DNA of 42,314 nt. Origin: Chromatiales bacterium (GTDB lineage Bacteria > Pseudomonadota > Gammaproteobacteria > Chromatiales > Chromatiaceae). Position numbers and translations under genes: made by a program. The stretch covers positions 1 to 42,314 of the forward strand of contig JAQYVO010000139.1 of the NCBI GenBank assembly GCA_030145425.1, given 5' to 3'. Under the pieces are notes generated by a model, which was not told the DNA's origin, ran no database searches, and saw only the letters and a program-made list of their open reading frames with translations. How positions within the stretch are numbered: position 1 is the stretch's first letter; each line of letters starts with the position of its first letter. Below are positions 28,601 through 40,346 of the stretch, in pieces.

Positions 28601-29809
28601 CAGGAGGTCCTGGATTTCGAACAGCTTTCGACCGAGCAGTTGATTGCACTGAACCGGGATTGGACTCTGAGTTTCATAAAGGGGACATACGTACAGGCCG
28701 AAGTGATCAATGTGGCCACGGAGTTCTACTGGAAAACAGCCTGTGCCAAGCTCGAACGAAAGAGCATAGATCCGGCCCAGTACCTGGGCCAGATACCGGC
28801 TACCGTCGTGCAGCAGGCCATGTCACTTCTGACCCGTCGCGAGAACCGGGAAGAGGCCATCAGGGAGTTTCTGGATCTTTTCGGCCACCGGGCGCCCCAG
28901 GATTACGAGCTGTCCCAGCCCAGATACCGGGAGAACCCTCAGCTGGTGATCAAACAGATGATGTGTACACCCGCCTCCAGCGTAACTCATAGTGCCGGCG
29001 GTTCCATGCCTTCCGATCCTGTGCTGCGGCTCGCGGTCGACCGGGCCAGGCGTTTTCAGGTGCTCAAAGAGGAAGCGAAGCACCAGTGCCTGAGGCAGTT
29101 GGCGTTGATCCGCAAGCTGCTGCTGGCACTGGACCGGCGCCTGGAATTGTATGAGGGCATCTTCTACCTGAACCTGGATGAGCTCCTGGAGATGCATGAG
29201 AAGCCCATGACGGAGACACTGCGCCTGCAGATTGCCGCCCGCATGGACGAAGCGAAGGCCTGGCGGGAACTCCACCTGCCCAGCGAACTAAGTGTTGTAG
29301 ACCTGGAGGGGCTCACCATGGCCGGGGGTGTTAAGGACTCCGGTGAACAGAGCACGGGGGCCTTGCAAGGCAAGCGGGTTGCCGGTACGGGGGACGTGGT
29401 CGGCAAGGTCCATGTCATCCACAGCGCGGAAGAGATCGAGCGTTTCAAGAAGGGGGACATCGTCGTTGCGCGGTTTACGGATCCCACCTGGTACCCGTTG
29501 TTCCCAACCGCCGGCGGCATCATCACCGAGGTGGGCGGCTGGCTGAGTCATGCCGCCATCGTGGCCCGTGAACAAAATCTGACGGCCATCGTCGGCGTCA
29601 AGGCAGCGTCGGCCAAGCTCAAGACCGGGCAACTGGTCAAGCTCTGCATCGACGGAACCGTTGAGGTTCTGGAGGAGAAACGCGCCTGCGATTCCCCCCT
29701 GCGTGTCCCCAAGCGGGTAGATCCCATTGAATCGCTGGAGTTGGGTAAACAAGCCGTGGGATTCGACGCCGTGGTCACTCAGACGGCCTCTGGTGGAAGT
29801 GTTGAATGA
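25643..29809 (+). CDS. Rhodanese-rhodanese-YidC/Oxa1-dikinase fusion membrane protein
   Basis: The 1388 residues form one uninterrupted frame. Three hydrophobic segments (about 17-33, 38-63, 88-105) enclose a basic cytoplasmic loop. Rhodanese 1 (150-250) has Cys212 in LLCYSGNRSS; rhodanese 2 (270-370) has Cys335 in PCYDKRSC. A YidC/Oxa1 core (390-585) follows with the groove arginine R416 in VLRLVTLPLTW and a basic cytoplasmic hairpin. The cytoplasmic part is a PPDK/PEP-synthase ATP-grasp (610-850; K622, VAVRSSGLNEDGASQSYAG, DIEWVYVDGRFLLVQARDIT), a middle domain (870-1220), and a swivelling phosphohistidine domain with H1303 in TEVGGWLSHAAIVARE. The PEP-binding barrel is absent, as in rifampin phosphotransferase. 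The charge pattern puts the rhodaneses in the periplasm and the dikinase inside. The ATG at 25643 follows GGAGAG by nine bases. Function is unknown. Confidence 0.9.
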   Translation: MPLSDYRPDKREFFFRPVWSMALLLCAAQPAWSIPSPDLVIGLSASVAQVLGLVSVLFTGLAISGRGKAGRMAVEKRSTRSRFWRWSFRLFIVLLFVSIGANLLQHTSAIDEKNRRLQTNLVRSSVEAGKSVGDTSLKTLKLSDQIGHPLGIENTQLAKWIEEGQPLNLIDVREPEEVAMGRIEGAWHRRYPDLRENSANLIQNGKKTVLLCYSGNRSSELCNEFSKEGKVCNFVVGGYEKWLADGYPLKFSRDENVEELRDSLDYPNRDVLLDTTEVQELVKERDIQFVDVRYPADFALDHLPGAINLPVRKLPSAELIEGLTSLPSKPVVAPCYDKRSCFYGKILGSRLTELGYEYLGRYTVPHEFFLPVSGEAPEDFTVLGMISAPLTAGLQYLTETTGRFSVAILLLVMVLRLVTLPLTWKSERDRLVQRALKPHIEKLKQRITDDPPRLSKATVKLYRRKKLTPVRNLIGSIAQLTLFLVFFSVVNTSAANWDSPFLWLANASSEDPSYVLPALVTMLFAAYMVFTTSRRSGKFLLMYAAGGGLIWLLTHQLNAAVNLYLVINVSLLFFQSLMFKLLWREAPDQTMPPVAQVAETGLIDPGVISLAEAHSYPSAGHKATRLSLLMQNGLPVPDGFVVTSKVLTRPNPEGVEDQFSMTSDERSLLSQHWKRLGSDSVAVRSSGLNEDGASQSYAGVFESILNVSQQGLVEALLKVRLSMCSQRSSAYSRETEEKGGALVQTMVNASYAGVLFTEDPNSAGCSMVEMVSGLGESLVSGKVTPESYTFGVRSRRSMDGKTAPIDLTPLLEMGQRVEHLFGKPQDIEWVYVDGRFLLVQARDITTSVHNRPGIDAAFERERIRLLKLAPKNTSMSDVFLAQNELSELLPRPTPLSSSLMERLWCSGGSTDLACRSLGIPYDVEDDSAPYVNPVFGALYVNRFEERSRLRRPPGAMSAFWLARNGETIESDFREGFLPGFLNEMRLQEVLDFEQLSTEQLIALNRDWTLSFIKGTYVQAEVINVATEFYWKTACAKLERKSIDPAQYLGQIPATVVQQAMSLLTRRENREEAIREFLDLFGHRAPQDYELSQPRYRENPQLVIKQMMCTPASSVTHSAGGSMPSDPVLRLAVDRARRFQVLKEEAKHQCLRQLALIRKLLLALDRRLELYEGIFYLNLDELLEMHEKPMTETLRLQIAARMDEAKAWRELHLPSELSVVDLEGLTMAGGVKDSGEQSTGALQGKRVAGTGDVVGKVHVIHSAEEIERFKKGDIVVARFTDPTWYPLFPTAGGIITEVGGWLSHAAIVAREQNLTAIVGVKAASAKLKTGQLVKLCIDGTVEVLEEKRACDSPLRVPKRVDPIESLELGKQAVGFDAVVTQTASGGSVE

Positions 29810-30211
29810 TCGCTGTTGTCCGGGGTTTTGGGTAATGATCCCATCTCTATGAATTACACAATTAAAATGCTGTAAGTTCGATCTTTTCGAACACTTGGCG
29901 ATAGAATGAATGTCTTGCCGTCGTGCTCCCGCTCTACCCCAGATCCTGTGTTTCCTGTATATTTGCCCACCGTTGAATTAGAGAATGCATAGGAACTAAA
30001 AGACTTTTTGGGCGTTTTTTGTTGGTCTGAACAACAATTCTCCAGTATCCTGCAAGGTTCGCCTCGGCCGATTTCCGATCCAGGACATGCGGCCGGCAAA
30101 TTTGAACGGCACCCCGAGACCAATCTAGCGGGTTTGTCGGTCCCGATAACTATAGCCGGATTCAAGGTCTTTACTGGGATCTTTTCTGTCCGGGTTTAAA
30201 CGAGGTTTGCG
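29810..30211. promoter_or_regulatory. Intergenic region upstream of gltB
   Basis: These 402 bases hold no convincing gene and are AT-richer than their flanks. A hairpin GTTCGA/TCGAAC (29876-29892, loop TCTTT) is the clearest structure and could be an operator or a weak terminator. A promoter for gltBD is expected, but I see no good sigma-70 or sigma-54 consensus. GAGG seven bases before the gltB ATG is the ribosome-binding site. Confidence 0.45.
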
Positions 30212-33200
30212 ATGACTCATAGGGCATTGCCGCCAAAGCAGGGGCTTTACGATCCCCGGAATGAACACGACGCCTGCGGCGTAGGTTTTGTAGCGGATAT
30301 CAAGGGGCGCAAGAGCCACACGATCATTGTGCAGGGCCTGAAGATCCTGGACCGCCTGACCCATCGAGGCGCCGTGGGTGCAGATCCCCGCGCGGGTGAT
30401 GGGGCGGGCATCCTGTTGCAGCTGCCTGACGAGTTTTTCCGGGCCGTGGTGGATTTCGAGCTGCCGGAGTACGGGAGCTATGCGGTCGGCATGCTGTACC
30501 TGCCCCAGGACGAGGAGGCGCGGACGGAAGCCGAGGCCGCGATCCTGCGCTTTGTGGAGTTGGAGGGCCAACAGCTTATAGGCTGGCGCGACGTTCCGGT
30601 GAACAACAAGGGCCTGGGCGTCAGTGTCCGGCCCACGGAGCCGGTAATTCGCCAGGTATTCATCGGCTGCGGCGGTGCCTGCTCCGATCAGACCGCTTTC
30701 GAGCGCAAGCTGTTTGTGATCCGCAAACAGATCGACAACTTCATCCGTGAATCCGCGCACATGGGGAAGGATCAATTCTATTTCACCTCCTTCTCTTCAC
30801 GCACCATTACCTATAAGGGCATGCTGCTGGCGGAACAGGTGGGTGAGTACTATCCGGATCTCCTGGACGAAAAGATCAAATCCGCCCTGGCGCTGGTGCA
30901 CCAGCGGTTTTCCACCAACACCTTCCCCACATGGGATCTGGCTCATCCGTTCCGCATGATCGCCCATAACGGCGAGATCAACACCCTGCGGGGCAACGTC
31001 AACTGGATGGCGGCACGCAAGAACTCCATGGCCTCGGAGATCCTTGGTGAAGACCTGGAAAAGGTCTGGCCCCTGATCCCGGAGGGGCAGTCCGACTCGG
31101 CCTGTTTCGACAACGCCCTGGAACTGCTGGTGCAGGGCGGCTATTCCCTGTCTCACGCCATGATGATGCTGATTCCGGAGGCCTGGTTCGGTAACCCGCT
31201 GATGGATGAGAAGCGTCGCGCCTTCTACGAATATCACGCGGCGCTGATGGAGCCTTGGGACGGGCCCGCCGCCGTAGCCTTTACCGACGGGCGCCAGATA
31301 GGGGCCACCCTGGACCGAAACGGCCTGCGGCCGGCGCGCTACCTGATTACCGACGACGACATGGTGGTCATGGCCTCGGAGATGGGGGTGTTGGACATCC
31401 CGGAAGAGAAGATCATCAAGAAGTGGCGCCTGCAGCCCGGAAAGATGTTTCTGATCGACATGGAGCAGGGGCGCATCATCGACAATGCGGAGATAAAGGA
31501 GGGCCTCGCGTCGGCGCAGCCCTACCAGAAATGGCTCGACGAAACCCAGATCAACCTGGACGAGCTGCCCCGCGTGGTGGGTGCCATGTCCCCGGATCCG
31601 GACACCCTGCGCGACACCCAGCAGGCCTTCGGTTACACCCAGGAAGACCTGAAGTTCCTGCTCACACCGATGGTCCTGACCGGCCAGGAGGGTACCGGCT
31701 CAATGGGCGCTGATAACCCGCCGTCGGTGCTTTCCCGGCGGGCCAAGCATCTGTCGACTTATTTCAAGCAGAACTTTGCCCAGGTGACCAACCCGCCCAT
31801 CGATCCGATCCGCGAAGAGATCGTGATGTCGCTGGTGTCCCTGATCGGTCCCCGGCCCAACCTGCTGGCCCACGACGACGGCGGCACCAACATGCGGCTG
31901 GGCGTGAGCCAGCCGGTGCTGACCAATACCGATCTGGAAAGGATACGTGAAATCGAGGACAACACCAGCGGCGCCTTTCGCACCCGCACCCTGGGCATCT
32001 GCTATCCTGCCGGAGAGGGCGCGTCCGGCATGAAGCACGCGCTGGATACCCTCTGTATCCAGGCCGAGGTGGCTGTGGGGGAGGGTTTCAATATCCTGAT
32101 CCTGTCCGACCGCCGGGTGGATGCGGATTTCGTCGCCATCCCGGCGCTGCTTGCCACTTCCGCGGTCCATCATCACCTGATCCGCAAGGGCCTGCGCACC
32201 GAGTCAGGCCTGGTGGTCGAGACGGGTTCGGCCCTCGAGGTGCACCATTTCGCCACCCTGGCGGGTTATGGTGCCGAGGCGGTGAACCCCTACGTGGCGT
32301 TCGACACCATTCAGTCAATGCTGCGGGTGCTGCCGGAAGAGCTCACCTTCGAAGAGGCCCAGAAGCGTTACATCAAGGCGGTCGGGAAGGGGCTCAAGAA
32401 GGTAATGTCGAAGATGGGCATCTCCACCTACCAGTCATACTGCGGCGCCCAGATCTTCGATGCACTCGGGCTGTCGACGACCTTCGTGGAGCAGTACTTC
32501 ACCGGCACCGCGACCACCGTGGAGGGAGCCGGGCTCAAGCAGATATCCCAGGAGGCGGCGCGCTGGCACAGCGATGCCTTCGGTCAGAAACCCATCTATC
32601 GCAAGAATCTGGATGTGGGGGGCGACTACGCCTACCGGCTGCGCGGGGAGGACCATGTCTGGACCCCGGAGACCATCTCCAAGCTGCAGCATGCAACCCG
32701 CGCCAAGGACTGGAACACCTACCAGGAATACGCCAAGGTGATCAACGAGCAGCAGGAACGGCTGCTCACCTTCCGGGGCCTGTTCGATCTGAAATTGACC
32801 GATCAGGAGATACCCCTCGATGAGGTGGAGCCCGCCTCGGAGATCGTGAAGCGTTTCGCCACGGGTGCCATGTCCTTCGGCAGTATCTCATACGAGGCCC
32901 ATTCCACACTGGCGATCGCCATGAACAGCCTGGGCGGCAAGTCCAACACGGGTGAGGGGGGCGAGGAGCCGGAGCGGTTCAAGCCGCTCAAGGACGGCAG
33001 CCGAAATCCCGAGCGTTCGGCGATCAAGCAGGTCGCCTCGGGACGGTTTGGGGTGACCAACGAATACCTGGTTAATGCCGACGACATCCAGATCAAGATG
33101 GCCCAGGGTGCCAAGCCCGGCGAAGGCGGCCAGCTGCCGGGACACAAGGTCAACGCCCAGATTGCCCGGGTGCGCCACTCCACACCGGGGGTAGGCCTGA

Positions 33201-34861
33201 TTTCGCCGCCGCCACACCACGACATCTATTCCATCGAGGACCTGGCGCAGCTGATCCATGACCTCAAGAACGTCAACCCGGCGGCGCGCATCTCGGTCAA
33301 GCTGGTGTCGGAAGTCGGGGTGGGCACGGTGGCGGCGGGAGTCTCCAAGGCCCACGCCGACCACGTGACCATCTCCGGTTATGACGGGGGCACGGGTGCG
33401 AGCCCGCTGACCTCGATCAAGCATGCCGGATCCGCCTGGGAGATCGGCCTCGCCGAGACCCACCAGACCCTGGTTCTGAATCAACTGCGCGGCCGCATCG
33501 CGGTGCAGGTGGACGGGGGCGTGCGCACCGGCCGGGATGTGGTGATCGGCGCCATGCTCGGGGCCGACGAGTTCGGATTTGCCACCGCGCCCCTGATCGT
33601 GGAGGGGTGCATCATGATGCGCAAATGCCACCTCAACACCTGTCCTGTAGGCGTGGCCACCCAGGACCCGGAGTTGCGCAAGCGCTTCACCGGCAAACCG
33701 GAGCATGTGATCAACTACTTCTTTTTCGTCGCCGAAGAGGTGCGTCAGTGGATGGCCAGGCTGGGTTTTCGCAGGTTTGAAGATATGATCGGCCAGATGC
33801 AGTGCCTGGACATGCGCAAGGCCATCGACAATTGGAAGGCCCAGGGGCTGGATTATTCCCGCATTCTCACCAAGCCGGATGTGGATGAGACAGTTGCACT
33901 CTTCAACTGTGAAAAACAGGATCACGGGCTGGACCGGGCCGTAGATCATCGTTTGATCAAAGAGGCGGCGCCTGCCCTTGAAGAGGGCAGGCCCGTACGC
34001 ATCGAAACCGGCATACAGAACTACAACCGCACCTTCGGCACCATGCTCTCGGGACGGGTTGCGGAGCGCTACGGCTTCGAGGGCCTGCCGGACGACACCA
34101 TCTACATCAAGGCCAGAGGCACGGCGGGCCAGTCATTTGGTGCCTGGCTGGCAAAAGGCGTGACCATAGAGCTGGCGGGCGAGGGCAACGATTACGTCGG
34201 CAAGGGCCTCTCCGGCGGCCGCCTGGTGATCTACCCGCCCGAGAACTCCGGGATCGAAAAGGCCGAGGAGAACATCATCGTCGGCAACACGGTCCTTTAC
34301 GGTGCCATCAAGGGCGAATGTTATTTTCGCGGGGTTGCCGGAGAACGCTTCTGCGTCCGCAACTCGGGGGCCCATGCGGTCATTGAGGGAGTCGGCGATC
34401 ACGGTTGCGAATACATGACCGGCGGCGTGGTGGTCTGCCTCGGCTCCACGGGACGCAACTTCGCGGCGGGCATGTCCGGCGGCGTGGCCTACGTACTCGA
34501 TGAGGACGGGACCTTCGAACAGCGCTGCAACCTTTCCATGGTGGAGCTGGAACCGATCCAGGAGGAAGACGACGCGCTGGAGGCGCTGGACCACCAGGGC
34601 GGTGATCTGGAGACTCACGGCCTGGTGGACGTCAGCCACGACATGACCCGGTTCGACGCGCTTCGGCTGCGTCTGCTGATCGAGAAGCACCGGCGTTACA
34701 CCAACAGCCCGGTGGCCGGGAAGGTCATCGACAATTGGAACGACTATTTGCCGAAATTTGTAAAGGTGATGCCCGTGGACTATCGCAGGGCGCTGCAGGA
34801 GATGCAGGCCAGACAGCGTTCCCGGGGCAGTAATGTCAGCAAGGGGGCCAGCAATGGGTAA
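30212..34861 (+). CDS. gltB: Glutamate synthase (NADPH) large subunit
   Basis: With GltD it converts glutamine and 2-oxoglutarate to two glutamates, the main ammonia-assimilation route. The 1549 residues start with a short propeptide before the nucleophile Cys22 ([13 protein letters not shown]) of the class II glutaminase domain. The central domain, the FMN-binding synthase domain ([41 protein letters not shown]), the 3Fe-4S ligands in [13 protein letters not shown] and the C-terminal GXGXG beta-helix ([19 protein letters not shown]) follow in the normal order. The length is slightly above E. coli GltB. It overlaps gltD by eight bases. Confidence 0.97.
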   Translation: MTHRALPPKQGLYDPRNEHDACGVGFVADIKGRKSHTIIVQGLKILDRLTHRGAVGADPRAGDGAGILLQLPDEFFRAVVDFELPEYGSYAVGMLYLPQDEEARTEAEAAILRFVELEGQQLIGWRDVPVNNKGLGVSVRPTEPVIRQVFIGCGGACSDQTAFERKLFVIRKQIDNFIRESAHMGKDQFYFTSFSSRTITYKGMLLAEQVGEYYPDLLDEKIKSALALVHQRFSTNTFPTWDLAHPFRMIAHNGEINTLRGNVNWMAARKNSMASEILGEDLEKVWPLIPEGQSDSACFDNALELLVQGGYSLSHAMMMLIPEAWFGNPLMDEKRRAFYEYHAALMEPWDGPAAVAFTDGRQIGATLDRNGLRPARYLITDDDMVVMASEMGVLDIPEEKIIKKWRLQPGKMFLIDMEQGRIIDNAEIKEGLASAQPYQKWLDETQINLDELPRVVGAMSPDPDTLRDTQQAFGYTQEDLKFLLTPMVLTGQEGTGSMGADNPPSVLSRRAKHLSTYFKQNFAQVTNPPIDPIREEIVMSLVSLIGPRPNLLAHDDGGTNMRLGVSQPVLTNTDLERIREIEDNTSGAFRTRTLGICYPAGEGASGMKHALDTLCIQAEVAVGEGFNILILSDRRVDADFVAIPALLATSAVHHHLIRKGLRTESGLVVETGSALEVHHFATLAGYGAEAVNPYVAFDTIQSMLRVLPEELTFEEAQKRYIKAVGKGLKKVMSKMGISTYQSYCGAQIFDALGLSTTFVEQYFTGTATTVEGAGLKQISQEAARWHSDAFGQKPIYRKNLDVGGDYAYRLRGEDHVWTPETISKLQHATRAKDWNTYQEYAKVINEQQERLLTFRGLFDLKLTDQEIPLDEVEPASEIVKRFATGAMSFGSISYEAHSTLAIAMNSLGGKSNTGEGGEEPERFKPLKDGSRNPERSAIKQVASGRFGVTNEYLVNADDIQIKMAQGAKPGEGGQLPGHKVNAQIARVRHSTPGVGLISPPPHHDIYSIEDLAQLIHDLKNVNPAARISVKLVSEVGVGTVAAGVSKAHADHVTISGYDGGTGASPLTSIKHAGSAWEIGLAETHQTLVLNQLRGRIAVQVDGGVRTGRDVVIGAMLGADEFGFATAPLIVEGCIMMRKCHLNTCPVGVATQDPELRKRFTGKPEHVINYFFFVAEEVRQWMARLGFRRFEDMIGQMQCLDMRKAIDNWKAQGLDYSRILTKPDVDETVALFNCEKQDHGLDRAVDHRLIKEAAPALEEGRPVRIETGIQNYNRTFGTMLSGRVAERYGFEGLPDDTIYIKARGTAGQSFGAWLAKGVTIELAGEGNDYVGKGLSGGRLVIYPPENSGIEKAEENIIVGNTVLYGAIKGECYFRGVAGERFCVRNSGAHAVIEGVGDHGCEYMTGGVVVCLGSTGRNFAAGMSGGVAYVLDEDGTFEQRCNLSMVELEPIQEEDDALEALDHQGGDLETHGLVDVSHDMTRFDALRLRLLIEKHRRYTNSPVAGKVIDNWNDYLPKFVKVMPVDYRRALQEMQARQRSRGSNVSKGASNG

Positions 34862-36308
34862 GCCGACCGGATTCATGGAGTATGCCAGGCAGGACCGGAC
34901 TTATGCGCCGGCTGCGGACCGGGTGACCCATTTCGAGGAGTTTGTCATACCCCTGAGCGAAGACGATCTGAGCGTCCAGGGCGCCCGCTGTATGGATTGC
35001 GGTATCCCTTATTGTCACTCGGGCTGCCCGGTGAATAATCTGATTCCCGACTGGAACGACACGGTTTACCGGCACGATTGGAAGGGGGCGGTGGAAATGC
35101 TGCACTCCACCAATAATTTCCCGGAGTTCACCGGCAGGATCTGCCCCGCACCCTGCGAGGCAGCCTGCACTCTGAATCTGGACGATGTGCCGGTCACTAT
35201 AAAGACCATCGAATACAGCATCGTCGAAAAGGCCTGGGAGGAGGGCTGGATCCAGCCCGTCATAGCACCCCACAAGAGCGGCAAGCGTGTTGCGGTGGTG
35301 GGCTCCGGGCCGGCAGGCCTCGCCTGCGCCCAGCAGCTCGCACGGGCAGGTCACGCGGTGAAAGTGTATGAAAAGCAGGACCGCGTAGGCGGGTTGCTGC
35401 GCTATGGTATCCCTGACTTCAAGATGGACAAGGGGGTGATAGACCGCCGTATGGGTCAGATGAAGGCCGAGGGGATCCAGTTTCATGCCAACACCCACAT
35501 CGGCGTGGACATCCCGGCACGCAAACTGGTCGATGAATTCCATGCCGTGGTGCTCACCGGCGGTTCGGAGCAACCCCGGGATCTGCCGGTTCCGGGGCGG
35601 GAACTCAACGGCGTTTACTTCGCCATGGATTTCCTGCGTCAAAACAATCATCGGGTGCAGGGCGACGATGTGTCCGAAGAGGCAGAGATTCTGGCCACCG
35701 GAAAGCATGTGCTGGTAATCGGCGGCGGCGACACGGGGTCGGACTGCATCGGTACCTCGATCCGCCAGGGGGCGGCCTCCGTCACTCAGGTGGAGATCCT
35801 CCCGAAACCCCCGGAGAATGAGAACAAGGACCTGACCTGGCCCAACTGGCCTGACAAGCTGCGCACCTCCTCTTCCCAGGAGGAGGGGTGTGAGCGCATG
35901 TGGAGTGTGGCCACCAAGGCCTTTCTGGACGACGGGAAGGGGAATATCCGGGCCGCTCAGTGCGCCAGGGTGGAATGGGAGAAAGACGAGTCCGGCAACT
36001 GGCGGATGACCGAAGTGGAAGGCTCGGAGTTCGAGATGAAGGTGGATTTCGTCGCGCTTGCCATGGGCTTCGTGCACCCCGTGCAACCGGGTATGCTGGA
36101 AGAGCTGAAGGTGGAACTGGACGGCCGCGGCAACGTCAAGGGGACCACTGAAGGTGTCGATGCCTACCAGACTTCAATCGACGGCATCTTCAGCGCCGGT
36201 GACATGCGTCGCGGTCAGTCACTGGTGGTTTGGGCCATCAGGGAGGGGCGCCAGTGCGCCCGGGCGGTGGATGAATACCTCATGGGTACCACCGAACTCC
36301 CCAGATAA
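34854..36308 (+). CDS. gltD: Glutamate synthase (NADPH) small subunit
   Basis: GltD passes electrons from NADPH via FAD to GltB. The 484-residue protein starts at the ATG giving [13 protein letters not shown], preceded by AAGGGGG at six bases and inside the end of gltB. Iron-sulfur ligands lie in [14 protein letters not shown] (Cys46, 49, 54, 58) and CPAPCEAAC (97, 101, 105). The FAD loop is [19 protein letters not shown] and the NADPH loop [15 protein letters not shown]. An upstream start at 34833 would add seven residues without a ribosome-binding site. Confidence 0.96.
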   Translation: MGKPTGFMEYARQDRTYAPAADRVTHFEEFVIPLSEDDLSVQGARCMDCGIPYCHSGCPVNNLIPDWNDTVYRHDWKGAVEMLHSTNNFPEFTGRICPAPCEAACTLNLDDVPVTIKTIEYSIVEKAWEEGWIQPVIAPHKSGKRVAVVGSGPAGLACAQQLARAGHAVKVYEKQDRVGGLLRYGIPDFKMDKGVIDRRMGQMKAEGIQFHANTHIGVDIPARKLVDEFHAVVLTGGSEQPRDLPVPGRELNGVYFAMDFLRQNNHRVQGDDVSEEAEILATGKHVLVIGGGDTGSDCIGTSIRQGAASVTQVEILPKPPENENKDLTWPNWPDKLRTSSSQEEGCERMWSVATKAFLDDGKGNIRAAQCARVEWEKDESGNWRMTEVEGSEFEMKVDFVALAMGFVHPVQPGMLEELKVELDGRGNVKGTTEGVDAYQTSIDGIFSAGDMRRGQSLVVWAIREGRQCARAVDEYLMGTTELPR

Positions 36309-36329
36309 ACGCTGTCCCGGAATACGCAA

Positions 36330-36366
36330 CACGTAGGATGTGGTGAGCGAAGCGAACCGCATCGAT
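36330..36366. repeat. REP-like palindromic element
   Basis: GTAGGATGTGGTGAGCGAAG continues to CGAACCGCATC, forming a hairpin in which GATGTGGT pairs with ACCGCATC around GAGCGAAGCGA. This form is common as an extragenic palindrome in gammaproteobacteria. It lies between gltD and hemE and could protect or end the gltBD message. Confidence 0.65.
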
Positions 36367-36444
36367 CAGGACTTCACCCATTGGTGTAGAATTGGGATCA
36401 CGAAAGAAGATCCTTACCCCTGAATCCGCCGTAGGAAATATTCT

Positions 36445-37506
<1,062 letters not shown>

Positions 37507-37526
37507 ACCAAAAGGGGGGTGGGCGG

Positions 37527-37670
37527 TTTGCTCCTCCTACCTCAACATAATGGTAACCGTTCGGATCCCTGCGTCGGATCCGAGCTGTAGGGCCGAATTC
37601 ATTCGGCCGAGTGCGAATAAATTCGCACCTACATTGCACAGACCCCGTATCTTGTACCAGGAGGAGCAAA
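37527..37670. repeat. Possible MITE-like element with 12-bp terminal inverted repeats
   Basis: TTTGCTCCTCCT at 37527-37538 is repeated exactly in inverted form, AGGAGGAGCAAA, at 37659-37670. The enclosed DNA has three hairpins, including CGGATCC/GGATCCG (37562-37582). It encodes nothing. It may be a small non-autonomous element, or these arms may simply be a long-range stem in the space between two opposed gene ends. Confidence 0.4.
37586..37633. repeat. TGTAGG double-hairpin dispersed element
   Basis: TGTAGG and CCTACA bound two consecutive palindromes, GGCCGAAT-TC-ATTCGGCC and GTGCGAAT-AA-ATTCGCAC. The first equals the core of the 41-bp array with paired base changes (GTC/GAC to GCC/GGC), which keeps the stem. 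It lies between the convergent hemE and P-type ATPase genes and may stop transcription or protect mRNA ends. Confidence 0.75.
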
Positions 37671-37694
37671 TCCTCGGCCCTTTCCCCCGATATT

Positions 37695-40316
<2,622 letters not shown>

Positions 40317-40346
40317 AAACGGTTCGAACTCCCTCAAAGAGACCGG

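Noticed and set aside
34836-36086. 416-codon minus-strand frame across gltD
   Set aside because: Antisense shadow with His-rich, domain-less translation.
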